Source: Mucilaginibacter gossypiicola (lineage in GTDB: Bacteria > Bacteroidota > Bacteroidia > Sphingobacteriales > Sphingobacteriaceae). From it: DNA of 64,000 nucleotides. The stretch spans positions 434,001 to 498,000 of the forward strand of contig NZ_FOCL01000001.1 of assembly GCF_900110105.1 (NCBI RefSeq), given 5' to 3'. The notes below the pieces were generated by a model, which was given only the letters and a program-made list of their open reading frames with translations, made no database searches and was not told where the DNA came from. Shown here piece after piece: positions 53,036-61,086 of the stretch. The position numbers and the translations under genes were made by a program. Position 1 is the first letter of the stretch. Each line of letters starts with the position of its first letter.

Positions 53036-53136
53036 TGTGGAGACAAAAAACACAAAACACGTTACCCGAAAATGATTTTTCGCGCGCGCTCTCTGTTTTA
53101 CAGAAAAATATTCTGATTTTTTGGAATGTTTATCGT

Positions 53137-53144
53137 TATATTTG
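53137..53144 (+). promoter_or_regulatory. Candidate late promoter -7 element
   Basis: TATATTTG, a perfect TAnnTTTG match, 18 bases before the ATG at 53163. A clear -33 TTTG is not seen at the expected distance, so an activator may be needed. A small hairpin CAGAA/TTCTG precedes it at 53101-53115. Confidence 0.5.
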
Positions 53145-53162
53145 GTAAACAATCTTTCACAA

Positions 53163-53747
53163 ATGGCAAACCATTACCTCATCAGGATATCGGTTCATCC
53201 GTACATCCGCAAGTACTTGCTGTACCACTACGGCGAGCGGTTCTTTATTACCGACCGTGGTTTTATCCCTGCCTACATTTACAACGCCCTGCAACCCATA
53301 ACAAAAGTAAAAGCATCCGAAGTAACCAAAAAGGACAAGGTTGATTACGGCGCGTTTATAGGCGCTGTAGCCGGCGAAGGTATCGCCCGTAAAAAAGGGC
53401 TGCAGTTCAGCAGCGAAAATGTGAAGCTTTTTAACGATGTTGTTGCAGATCTGATACATGAAGAGATGTACCGCCTCATTAAGCAGCTTAACCAGGCAGG
53501 TTACCAGGTTGATGATACCATCCGCGAGTTTCAAAAAATGTATGGCTTTACTGAAGACGAGCTGCCATTTGAAAACCTTAAACGCTGGTATTACCGCGAA
53601 CGCCTGCGCCTTGATGCCCGCGCCCGTGATCAGCGCGAAGTTAAGCCGCAGTTTACGCTTAACTTTTTTCAGGAAGTTGAACAGGAGGCCATCGTTAACC
53701 CGGCTTTGCTTAATCAGATCAGTTTTTTAAGCGCATTATCGGCATGA
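53163..53747 (+). CDS. Hypothetical phage protein, first late-region gene
   Basis: 194 residues from ATG 53163; the open frame extends to a TTG over the promoter. Starts MANHYLIRISVHPYIRKYLLYHYG; the rest is helical and basic (LKRWYYRERLRLDARARDQRE). Possibly DNA-binding; function unknown. Confidence 0.65.
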   Translation: MANHYLIRISVHPYIRKYLLYHYGERFFITDRGFIPAYIYNALQPITKVKASEVTKKDKVDYGAFIGAVAGEGIARKKGLQFSSENVKLFNDVVADLIHEEMYRLIKQLNQAGYQVDDTIREFQKMYGFTEDELPFENLKRWYYRERLRLDARARDQREVKPQFTLNFFQEVEQEAIVNPALLNQISFLSALSA

Positions 53748-53935
53748 AACCCAGTAACAATAAATATGATGTTTATACCTGGGTAAAGCGGGTAGCATCA
53801 AGCGCTCAAACTGCCGAGCAAAAACAGACCGCCGCCAGGCTTATCGGTAATTTTCAAAGGCAGTTTAATCTGATCCATACCGATGGGCCCATGTATAACG
53901 AAACCAGTTTCCTTCAATTCACCATAGCACATTAA
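53744..53935 (+). CDS. Small hypothetical phage protein
   Basis: 63 residues, starting in the ATGA overlap with the preceding stop. Helical, basic. No family recognised. Confidence 0.55.
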   Translation: MKPSNNKYDVYTWVKRVASSAQTAEQKQTAARLIGNFQRQFNLIHTDGPMYNETSFLQFTIAH

Positions 53936-53947
53936 TACCTCAACCAT

Positions 53948-54391
53948 ATGGCTTTCGCAGCTGCATTTTCCGAAGATGATAATATCGGGTCGCTCAGATC
54001 CATTTCGCTTGCCATGGCCAACTGGCTTAGCGGCTTTAACCCCGTAACATTTTACACAGGGTACGATTGGGAAACTATCGATTTTTTACCCGAGCAAACC
54101 TCCATTAAGGACAACACTAAGGATAGCGTTAACGGCCCGGAATACAGTTACTCCATAGTTTTCGCCTTTAACCGTCAAAACACCGACCTCTATAACCTGT
54201 TTAAAAAATACATCGGCCAAACGGGCATTTTGCAAACTACTGATAACAACGGCTTAACCAGGATCATCGGCACGCCATCAAACCCCGTAACCATCACTCA
54301 CGATGCCGACACCGGGCAGGGTTATGCAAGCCTTAATTATTACAAGCTGAATGTAAGTTGGGTTAATTGCGAACCCGCTGTGGCTTCATAG
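53948..54391 (+). CDS. Hypothetical phage structural-type protein
   Basis: 147 residues, beta-rich with few charges (GPEYSYSIVFAFNRQNTDLYNLFKKYIG, ITHDADTGQGYASLNYYKLNVSW), the style of a head-tail or tail-tube component. The assignment is by composition and position only. A 117-base gap with a hairpin-like repeat follows. Confidence 0.55.
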   Translation: MAFAAAFSEDDNIGSLRSISLAMANWLSGFNPVTFYTGYDWETIDFLPEQTSIKDNTKDSVNGPEYSYSIVFAFNRQNTDLYNLFKKYIGQTGILQTTDNNGLTRIIGTPSNPVTITHDADTGQGYASLNYYKLNVSWVNCEPAVAS

Positions 54392-54508
54392 ATCAAAGAT
54401 TCAAGATTCAGGAAGCAATATTTTTTTCCTGTCTCTTGAATCTTATTGTCTTACCTCTCAAATAGCTGTCCTTTTTTGCCGATCTGCCGCCCGGTAGTTT
54501 TGGCTTAA

Positions 54509-55789
54509 ATGAGTTTACTTGTATCAGCATTAGCCAAAGGTTATTTCGCCATCTCAGAAGAGGGCGTACACGCCTCATTCCCGTACGCTCAGGCGGTGCT
54601 ATCCGGCAAGCTTGAACCAAAAGCCGCCGAACTCCCAAAAGATACTTTCGAGCGCGTTGTATTAGACGACGAATTTGATGACGGTTGCGAGGGCGATATC
54701 ACCATTTCGCAGGATGACGAGTACACCGGACGCATAGCTGTTATGCGTGTTACCGGTGTAATGATGCATTATGGCGGCATGTGCAGCTATGGTACCGAAG
54801 ATTACGCGGCCCGCATCAATGAATATGCTGCCGATGAAAGCATTGCCGGCCTTATCATCCTGGCCGATACACCAGGCGGGCAGGTAGATGGCATTGAAAC
54901 ACTCAGGCTTGCCGTTCAAAGCTTCCGCGCGCAGAAACCTTTACTTACCCTCGTTAATGATGGCAGCATGGCCAGCGGCGGCGTATGGGCATTTATAGGC
55001 AGTACCGAAGTATATGCAGCCAACATGCTTTGCATGCTGGGCAGCGTGGGCGTTATGGCTACGCTGCTGGATATCAGGAAGGCTTTGGAGATGAACGGTA
55101 TTGAGCAGATCATTATTCGGGCCCCTCAAAGCGTTGACAAAAACAAAGATGTTGAAGATGCCCTGAACGGTAAAAAAGCCGCGCTGCTGGCCGAACTCAA
55201 ATTTATTTGCGACCGCTTTTTAAACGTGGTTACCGACGACCGCGCCGATAAACTCACAAGCGACGAATGGAAAACCGGAAAGATGTTTTTTGCCGAAGAT
55301 GCCCAGCGCATAGGCCTGATAGACGGGATAAAAAACTACACCGAAGTAGTGGCCCGTATGCAGCAACTCATAGCACAAAATCAAGATCAAAATAAAATGT
55401 TTGGAAACAAATTACCGAAGGTAGCCGCGCTCAAAGGCGTTGAAACCATCACGGCCGAAAATCTCGAAGCCGCAAACGAAGAGATAGAAGCTTTCGGGAT
55501 AAAGGGTGTTACCCTTTGCCTTGATAGCGAAATTGAACAATTAACCGCTGTTGAAGGCCAGTTAACAACCGCCAACAACACCATTGCAGCGCATGTGAAA
55601 ACTATAGGCGAAAAAGACGCTAAGATAGCTGCGCTACAGGCAAAGGTTGATGCTAAGCCAGGATCTGAGCCGGTATCTCCTGGTGCGGAGCGCGATAATA
55701 TCCAACCTACAGCAGGTACACAAGAAGCCGAATTAACCTCTGTTGAGAAGGAACTGCGCCAAATGTACGCCATGCACAGCACTAATTAA
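54509..55789 (+). CDS. Phage S49/ClpP-like capsid maturation protease with scaffold-like tail
   Basis: 426 residues. Residues 75-270 form an S49 (SppA-type) protease: strand IAVMRVTGVMMHYGG, oxyanion-region ADTPGGQVDG, nucleophile Ser156 in DGSMASGGVW, and MLGSVGVM. Residues about 290-426 are a coiled, Glu/Ala-rich segment (VEGQLTTANNTIAAHVKTIGEKDAKIAALQ), usual for phage proteases fused to an internal scaffold. Immediately upstream of the capsid gene. Confidence 0.88.
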   Translation: MSLLVSALAKGYFAISEEGVHASFPYAQAVLSGKLEPKAAELPKDTFERVVLDDEFDDGCEGDITISQDDEYTGRIAVMRVTGVMMHYGGMCSYGTEDYAARINEYAADESIAGLIILADTPGGQVDGIETLRLAVQSFRAQKPLLTLVNDGSMASGGVWAFIGSTEVYAANMLCMLGSVGVMATLLDIRKALEMNGIEQIIIRAPQSVDKNKDVEDALNGKKAALLAELKFICDRFLNVVTDDRADKLTSDEWKTGKMFFAEDAQRIGLIDGIKNYTEVVARMQQLIAQNQDQNKMFGNKLPKVAALKGVETITAENLEAANEEIEAFGIKGVTLCLDSEIEQLTAVEGQLTTANNTIAAHVKTIGEKDAKIAALQAKVDAKPGSEPVSPGAERDNIQPTAGTQEAELTSVEKELRQMYAMHSTN

Positions 55790-55841
55790 ATAAACTGAGT
55801 TTTCTCAGCTTTTAAAAAAATTATTACTAAACTCCAATAAA

Positions 55842-57086
55842 ATGAAAAAATCACAATCGGTTTTAGGGTTAATTGTTAGCCTTATGATCATAGCACTTAT
55901 GTCATTAATCGGTGCTCATTATACCGGCGTGCCTGTTTTTGGCATGTTCGCTGCTTTGGTTATACTGGGCAGCGTACAACGGCCCACAGGCGTTGCATTT
56001 GATACCATATCGCCCGATACTACGTTAATAGCAAACTTCTTTGGAAAGGTAAGAAACCAGCTATTCAGCAAGTTTTACAACATGCTCGATATAGCTAATG
56101 ATATTACCCTGGTGCCAAACGTTAAAAATAGGATGGTGTTAACCAAACTGCTTATCCGCAATGGCTTTGAGCCTTATAGTGGTACATTTCAGCCTAAAGG
56201 AGATGATATCGGATATCAGCCTCAATATTTGGATGTTGACCAATGGCAGCGCGATTTAATCATCGATCCGCGTAAATATCGCACTACCTATCTTAGCGAT
56301 TTCAGGCCATCAGGCGAAAACACACTTAACAACGTAATCCCTTTTCAGCAGTATACTTATGACAAAGTGCTGCAATCGCTTGCTGCCGACATAAACGATA
56401 AAACTGCATTTTTTGGCGTTGGATCGGCCGCTTTTGCTGCATTTAATGCTGGTACGGCTTATAGTGTTGGGGCCAAGATCAAATTTACAGTTGGTCAGAA
56501 AACGCAGTATTTTACCGCAGTTGCCTCAACTTCTGCCGGTGAATCACCCGCTACAACACCTGCTAAATGGGTAGATTCAAACGCATTGGCTGTAACAATT
56601 GGTTTGGGTACGCGTATCAAAACGGCGCGAGATACCAGCGTTATACCCGCCGCCAACGTCGTATCAACAGGTGCTGTAACTGGAAGCAGCAATCCATACA
56701 AACAAGTAACTTCTGTTTTCAGGGCTTTACCTGATGCTGTTAAAGCTCGTGGCGCTCAAATTTACCTGGGTAATACCATCATGGAATTTTTACAGGATGA
56801 CTTTTTGAGTACCACCGCCAAATACACAGAAACTGACGCAAGCGGTAACATGTTCCTCGCCAATACTAATAAAAAAGCACAATTGGTGCCAACCACATGG
56901 CAGCGTGGCAGTAATATGATCATTGCTACACCGAAAGAAAACCTGTTGATGGGTACCGATTTGTTAAGCGATAATAACATTGTTAACGTAATACCTGATG
57001 TTTATAGCATTAAAATGGGTATGTCGGGCGTGTTGGGCTTCAACTTTCAGGATCCGGAAATACTGTGCATTAACGATCAAAATTAA
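55842..57086 (+). CDS. Major capsid protein with N-terminal hydrophobic segments
   Basis: 414 residues. Position after the protease-scaffold gene and HK97-type style (ITLVPNVKNRMVLTKLLIRNG, VRPSG-like FRPSGENTLNN, IATPKENLLMGTDL) support capsid identity. Two hydrophobic helices occupy residues about 8-45, unusual for a capsid, and may be removed by the protease. Residues about 203-246 form an insertion with Y-x2-G and P-x5-W spacing like a small carbohydrate-binding module. A terminator follows the stop. Confidence 0.75.
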   Translation: MKKSQSVLGLIVSLMIIALMSLIGAHYTGVPVFGMFAALVILGSVQRPTGVAFDTISPDTTLIANFFGKVRNQLFSKFYNMLDIANDITLVPNVKNRMVLTKLLIRNGFEPYSGTFQPKGDDIGYQPQYLDVDQWQRDLIIDPRKYRTTYLSDFRPSGENTLNNVIPFQQYTYDKVLQSLAADINDKTAFFGVGSAAFAAFNAGTAYSVGAKIKFTVGQKTQYFTAVASTSAGESPATTPAKWVDSNALAVTIGLGTRIKTARDTSVIPAANVVSTGAVTGSSNPYKQVTSVFRALPDAVKARGAQIYLGNTIMEFLQDDFLSTTAKYTETDASGNMFLANTNKKAQLVPTTWQRGSNMIIATPKENLLMGTDLLSDNNIVNVIPDVYSIKMGMSGVLGFNFQDPEILCINDQN

Positions 57087-57089
57087 CAG

Positions 57090-57112
57090 AAAGGGGGTAA
57101 AACCCCTTTTTT
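57090..57112 (+). terminator. Terminator after the capsid gene
   Basis: Stem AAAGGGG/CCCCTTT followed by TTT, 3 bases after the stop. Possibly partial, leaving downstream genes expressed at lower level than the capsid. Confidence 0.8.
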
Positions 57113-57144
57113 AACACTTTCAGTAAAGCTGTAACATTTTTAAA

Positions 57145-57468
57145 ATGAAAAAGGAAAATATCAAAACCCTCGAAGATGCGCAGGCCTATATTACGCAGGT
57201 TGAGGGTGAGCGCGATGCGGCATTATCAGCGCAAAAGCAAGCCGAAGAAATTGCCAACGACGCTATTGAAAAAGCAAGTGTGGCTATCGGCGCGGCCCCC
57301 AAGGATTTCACGACTGTAGTGAAAAACATCGGCAAGGTTGAGGTTCATTTTGGCGCTGATGGCGTTAGCAAAGATGAATTGCTTGACAACCACGAAAAAA
57401 TAACCGAATTGTTAAAAAAAGGCTCGCACGCAGTTACCCTGCTTGAAGCAAACAAGAAAGGAAAATAA
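57145..57468 (+). CDS. Hypothetical phage protein with coiled-coil
   Basis: 107 residues; a coiled-coil at about 15-45 (GERDAALSAQKQAEEIANDAIEKA) and a small C-terminal domain. Located between the capsid and tail-like genes; unknown function. Confidence 0.6.
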   Translation: MKKENIKTLEDAQAYITQVEGERDAALSAQKQAEEIANDAIEKASVAIGAAPKDFTTVVKNIGKVEVHFGADGVSKDELLDNHEKITELLKKGSHAVTLLEANKKGK

Positions 57469-57471
57469 ACC

Positions 57472-58026
57472 ATGGGAACCTATTCAGGAGTAGTATTAAC
57501 CGGCCTAAGTCATGATGACGGTGCCGAAAACGCGGCCGGCGTTGCCGAACTCGCGTACTTGTTACGCTATGGCGATATTCTAACGCTTCAGGAGGCGACC
57601 ATTGGCACCACTGCAGCCAGCATATTAACCATCAGTGCCACGCACGTGATGAAAACAGGCAAAGCGCCTATCCCTGTAGAAACCATCTACGAGAAAAGCG
57701 ATTTTGAGGCTGCAATGGAGGGCGAAGTGTATAGCCATATGTTTAACCCTAAGGTTACCATATTTATGGCCCAGCCAACTATTGATAATGTTGGCGGTTT
57801 CAGCTCGCTTAAAAATTCAAGATTGGTGCTATTGATGCGCAGGCCTGGCGATACCACAAACTTTTACCAGGTTGGCAGCAAGTTTTTACCTGCCAAAATA
57901 ATGACCGGTTCGGTTAAGTTTGGTAAGGGCCCAACAGGCGAACCAGGTGTTACATTTACCATTGAGGCGCACAATCCGCAGCCGTTCTTTTACTATACCG
58001 GCACACTGCCCGTAACTGGCGCATAA
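57472..58026 (+). CDS. Tail-tube-like phage structural protein
   Basis: 184 residues, beta-rich with few motifs (FEAAMEGEVYSHMFNPKVTIFM, SVKFGKGPTGEPGVTFTIEAHNP). Length, composition and position after the capsid suit a tail-tube or head-completion protein, but no family signature is certain. Confidence 0.5.
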   Translation: MGTYSGVVLTGLSHDDGAENAAGVAELAYLLRYGDILTLQEATIGTTAASILTISATHVMKTGKAPIPVETIYEKSDFEAAMEGEVYSHMFNPKVTIFMAQPTIDNVGGFSSLKNSRLVLLMRRPGDTTNFYQVGSKFLPAKIMTGSVKFGKGPTGEPGVTFTIEAHNPQPFFYYTGTLPVTGA

Positions 58027-58029
58027 ACC

Positions 58030-58251
58030 ATGGCAAAGCAAGGTAAAAACGATTCAGGGGTGCAAGGCGCCGCCGATCAGCCCGAAAACGAGCACCTTAA
58101 CCCCGCGCTGGAGGGTAAATTCAAAGTGGTAGGCACACACTGCCCCATTGTATTGAATACCAGCATCGGTGATATTGACTTCAGGACATTAACCGAAGAG
58201 CAAGCCGAAAAACTGGTAACCGATGGCCTGCCATGGCTGCAAAAAGTGTAA
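58030..58251 (+). CDS. Small hypothetical phage protein
   Basis: 73 residues, three bases after the tail-like gene. C-terminal DIDFRTLTEEQAEKLVTDG resembles small proteins often found next to tail genes. Terminator 41 bases on. Confidence 0.55.
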   Translation: MAKQGKNDSGVQGAADQPENEHLNPALEGKFKVVGTHCPIVLNTSIGDIDFRTLTEEQAEKLVTDGLPWLQKV

Positions 58252-58291
58252 TAGTTTTCTTTGTTTATAATTAGATTGTTAATTAGGGGAG

Positions 58292-58316
58292 ACCCGGCGC
58301 GAGGCCGGGTTTTTTG
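58292..58316 (+). terminator. Intrinsic terminator before the moron-like cassette
   Basis: Stem ACCCGGC/GCCGGGT with a 5-base loop and a long T tract. Confidence 0.85.
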
Positions 58317-58359
58317 TTTTTGTGAGATTTTGTGTAGGTTTAGGGAAATAAACCTGATC

Positions 58360-58581
58360 ATGAGATTTAGCCTTATCTTTTTTTGCCTGCTGATTTCCTT
58401 TTTTACCGATGGGCAAACCCGAAAGAAGCATTGGCCGGTGTGTCGTGGGGCTATTCACTGCCACGCTTGTAAAAACTGCAAATATTGTAAGCATTGCGCT
58501 AAAAACGGCGGTAGCTGCGGTGTCTGTAACAGACCTCTGAAGGACGTTAATGACCGGGATTCAAGCATATTTAATAAATAA
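58360..58581 (+). CDS. Small secreted Cys-rich protein
   Basis: 73 residues from ATG 58360. A signal peptide (MRFSLIFFCLLISFFTDG) is followed by a dense Cys/His block (HCHACKNCKYCKHC, then SCGVC), nine Cys in the mature part. Suggests a metal-binding or disulfide-rich extracytoplasmic protein. It lies 2 bases before the lipoprotein gene within a cassette bounded by terminators. Confidence 0.65.
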   Translation: MRFSLIFFCLLISFFTDGQTRKKHWPVCRGAIHCHACKNCKYCKHCAKNGGSCGVCNRPLKDVNDRDSSIFNK

Positions 58582-58583
58582 AC

Positions 58584-58994
58584 ATGAAAAAAATTTACAT
58601 TTTGGTTTCAGCAGCTTTGACTTTAATGTTTTCTTGTCAAAAACAGTCGATACCGATAAAGCATAAGCTTTTGTACGTTGATTCTACCACTGTTAAGATT
58701 ATTTTAACAGACGATTTACCTGGATATTTTAATGAGGTGGTTTTGTTTGAAGATTTAAAAATTGTTAAAAACATACCGGGATGGGCCGACTTAAAAAAAG
58801 GTGATACTGTTTTTATAAAGTATAATTTTAAGCAGAAAACACCATACTCGTTTATAGTAAGCAAGTTAGGGCGCGATGATAGTTTTTCTATGGATAATGA
58901 TTTTTGGCTTGACTTTAAGGGAGATAGTATAATTCACAATCCACCTTTTATCAAATATCAGCAAGATACTACTCACAAAAGTGTAACCTATTAA
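58584..58994 (+). CDS. Prophage-encoded lipoprotein
   Basis: 136 residues with a type II signal ending at Cys18 (ALTLMFSCQKQ). The mature part is beta-rich. AT-rich compared with the structural genes on both sides, a sign of separate origin. Candidate lysogenic-conversion or superinfection-exclusion protein; unproven. Confidence 0.65.
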   Translation: MKKIYILVSAALTLMFSCQKQSIPIKHKLLYVDSTTVKIILTDDLPGYFNEVVLFEDLKIVKNIPGWADLKKGDTVFIKYNFKQKTPYSFIVSKLGRDDSFSMDNDFWLDFKGDSIIHNPPFIKYQQDTTHKSVTY

Positions 58995-59017
58995 TATCCC
59001 ACTTTTATAGTATTGCG

Positions 59018-59042
59018 TAGCCGGCATAGCCCGGCTATTTTT
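59018..59042 (+). terminator. Terminator after the lipoprotein gene
   Basis: Stem TAGCCGG/CCGGCTA followed by TTTTTG. Confidence 0.8.
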
Positions 59043-59080
59043 GTTCTTGTTAATATCAATAATGTTTCGCACGTTTGTAA

Positions 59081-59226
59081 TGCGAATCACGTTGGAGAAA
59101 TCCAGCAAAACATTTTATTAACAATATACCCAGGCAAGCAGTTGCAAGTGCTGTACTTTTCCGGTCTCCGGCGTGGTTCGCAGTGACCTGGGCTATAATT
59201 AGTTTTTTTGAATTATGCGAACCACG
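59081..59226. promoter_or_regulatory. TGCGAACCACG repeats around the next start codon
   Basis: CGTGGTTCGCA (59172-59182) and TGCGAACCACG (59216-59226) form a perfect 11-bp inverted repeat whose right arm overlaps the ATG at 59215. A one-mismatch direct copy lies at 59081-59091. It could be an operator or an RNA hairpin masking the start. Confidence 0.45.
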
Positions 59227-59457
59227 AAAAAACAAACACAGGAAGAAATAGCAACAGATTTGCTATGGAACGAAGTAATGAGGTTCAGGCAGATGGCCGA
59301 TCCCTTACTAACCATTGATTACATAACCGAGCTGATGGTGGAGCACCAAAAGCGCGACGGCTATTTTAGCCCCGATGAGTGGCAAAACTTTTATAACCTC
59401 ATCCGCCTGCTAACGCAGATAGCCAAAATGAATGATAATTTGAAAATTGTTGCGTAG
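59215..59457 (+). CDS. Small hypothetical phage protein
   Basis: 80 residues, helical (LLWNEVMRFRQMADPLLTIDYITEL). No family recognised. Start overlaps the inverted repeat described above. Confidence 0.55.
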   Translation: MRTTKKQTQEEIATDLLWNEVMRFRQMADPLLTIDYITELMVEHQKRDGYFSPDEWQNFYNLIRLLTQIAKMNDNLKIVA

Positions 59458-59484
59458 GTTTAACCTTTATTTAAAACTTATTTT

Positions 59485-59703
59485 ATGGCTATATTACCGA
59501 ATGGTGTTACTGTTACTTTGAAAGTAACCGAAATTGAAAACACGGAAGAGTACAGCATTACAGATAGATTTTTAGAGGATGATGGAATTCAGTGCCGATG
59601 GTATGTTGTTAATAAAAAAGGGGAAATACTTAATAATAACGCGATGTTTTATAGTGATGCAAAATTGCTTTGCGAATTAGCTAACTATAAACATACGCAT
59701 TAA
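59485..59703 (+). CDS. Small hypothetical phage protein
   Basis: 72 residues, beta-rich and acidic. No motif recognised. A terminator follows 26 bases after the stop. Confidence 0.5.
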   Translation: MAILPNGVTVTLKVTEIENTEEYSITDRFLEDDGIQCRWYVVNKKGEILNNNAMFYSDAKLLCELANYKHTH

Positions 59704-59729
59704 TTAATTCATGCATCAACTAACTATCA

Positions 59730-59753
59730 AGCCCGGCCAAAACCGGGCTTTTT
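59730..59753 (+). terminator. Terminator identical to the early-operon terminator
   Basis: Stem AGCCCGG/CCGGGCT with loop CCAAAA and T tract, the same 24 bases as at 52705. Confidence 0.88.
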
Positions 59754-59800
59754 CTTTCCCTGTCCTTTTTTACAGCGCATAAATAAGGGTGTTTTGTACC

Positions 59801-60433
59801 ATGCAGGCAATAGCCAACTGGTTACAAAACGGCACTTATGATGATGGTGTGCGGCTTTATGAGCAGCACGGCAGCAATGCGTTTTTAAAGCAAAAATTTA
59901 AACTCGGAGGCGCTAACGCCTATAATGTTACTAAGCTGCGCGAGGAACTGGTTAGGTTAGCTGAAAGCGTAACGCCGAAAGCCGAAAGCCAGCCATTACC
60001 CACCACTGAGCCGGTTAAAAAACCATCCGCGCAACCGAAGCCTGAGCAGGCTAAAAAGTACCTTCAGCTTACTAATAAAAAACAAAAGCTGTACCAATTG
60101 CTGGGCATGCTCATGGAGCAAAAGCATTACCTGCCCGAGGGCGAGGAACTTCGGCAGTGCGCTGCAAAAATCCTCACGACTCATCAACAAATTACCGAAA
60201 CATGGGCCGCTATTGATTATTACCAGGAGCACCAATGCTTCCCGGATGATGAGGTAAAACCCAAAGAAACCCTCGAACCAAAAAAGGAAATGCAATTGCT
60301 CAGGCAAACCATCAGCAAGGCGAAAGCGCGCTTGGCTTCGCCATCATGCCGTAACCGCGAGCAAACACAGCAATTACTCACCAACAGCCAAACCCGCCTT
60401 GCCGAACTGGTTGCCAATAAGCGGAAGAAATGA
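59801..60433 (+). CDS. Hypothetical phage protein, first of the packaging operon
   Basis: 210 residues from ATG 59801 (GTG 59789 possible). N-terminal ANWLQNGTYDDGVRLYEQHG is a recurring phage motif; the C-terminal half is coiled and basic. The last four bases overlap the next gene. Confidence 0.6.
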   Translation: MQAIANWLQNGTYDDGVRLYEQHGSNAFLKQKFKLGGANAYNVTKLREELVRLAESVTPKAESQPLPTTEPVKKPSAQPKPEQAKKYLQLTNKKQKLYQLLGMLMEQKHYLPEGEELRQCAAKILTTHQQITETWAAIDYYQEHQCFPDDEVKPKETLEPKKEMQLLRQTISKAKARLASPSCRNREQTQQLLTNSQTRLAELVANKRKK

Positions 60434-61086
60434 GTTTGGGCAAGATGATCAAATCGAGCGATGTGAAGGGCGATACACCTTATGATATCATCCTGCGCGC
60501 CTGGCTGGATCATAAAACCGCCGACTTACCTGCGCAGCTTGCCGGGATGCTCATCCGCTGGCAAAAGGTTGATGTGCTCATCAGGCAGGGGGAGATAGTT
60601 TCGGCCGCCGATGCTGATGGAACTATTAAGCAGGTGCGCAAACGGTTCAACTTTAGCGGCCTGGTTGAATGGATCAGGCAGGAATACCGTGTATCTGCCC
60701 GTACTGCTTATGAAGATATCCGCAATGCCAAACGCTTCTTTTTAAGCTGTGAAGGTCGCGAAGATGTAGAGTACTCACGCGGCGTGATGATCGAATGGGG
60801 CGAAAACATGATGCATAGCGCATTTGAGGCGGGTGATTTTGATGCGGCAAGTAAGTTTTTTAAAGAGCTGAACAAAATTAAAGGTCTGCACGAACAGCGT
60901 GTAGATGTGCCCGATTATAGCGAGTTTGTGCCTCCGACATTTACCATTGTCGCCGATCCGACGGAATTGGGCTTCGAAAAGATTGATAACCCGGATGAGG
61001 TAGTTGCCCGGATACTTAACGAAAAGCGGGCCGGGTTCATTGATTCGGAAGCCGAAGACGCGGAGGTCATGCCCGATGGTGAGTGA
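60430..61086 (+). CDS. Possible small terminase subunit or packaging protein
   Basis: 218 residues. A central helix-turn-helix-like part (VSARTAYEDIRNAKRFFLS) and position directly before the terminase large gene, which starts inside its last codons, suggest the DNA-recognition terminase subunit. No firm family match. Confidence 0.55.
   Translation: MSLGKMIKSSDVKGDTPYDIILRAWLDHKTADLPAQLAGMLIRWQKVDVLIRQGEIVSAADADGTIKQVRKRFNFSGLVEWIRQEYRVSARTAYEDIRNAKRFFLSCEGREDVEYSRGVMIEWGENMMHSAFEAGDFDAASKFFKELNKIKGLHEQRVDVPDYSEFVPPTFTIVADPTELGFEKIDNPDEVVARILNEKRAGFIDSEAEDAEVMPDGE

Noticed and set aside
58261-58359. Longer N-terminus for the Cys-rich secreted protein
   Set aside because: It would start before the terminator hairpin and place the signal peptide internally; ATG 58360 gives a clean signal peptide.
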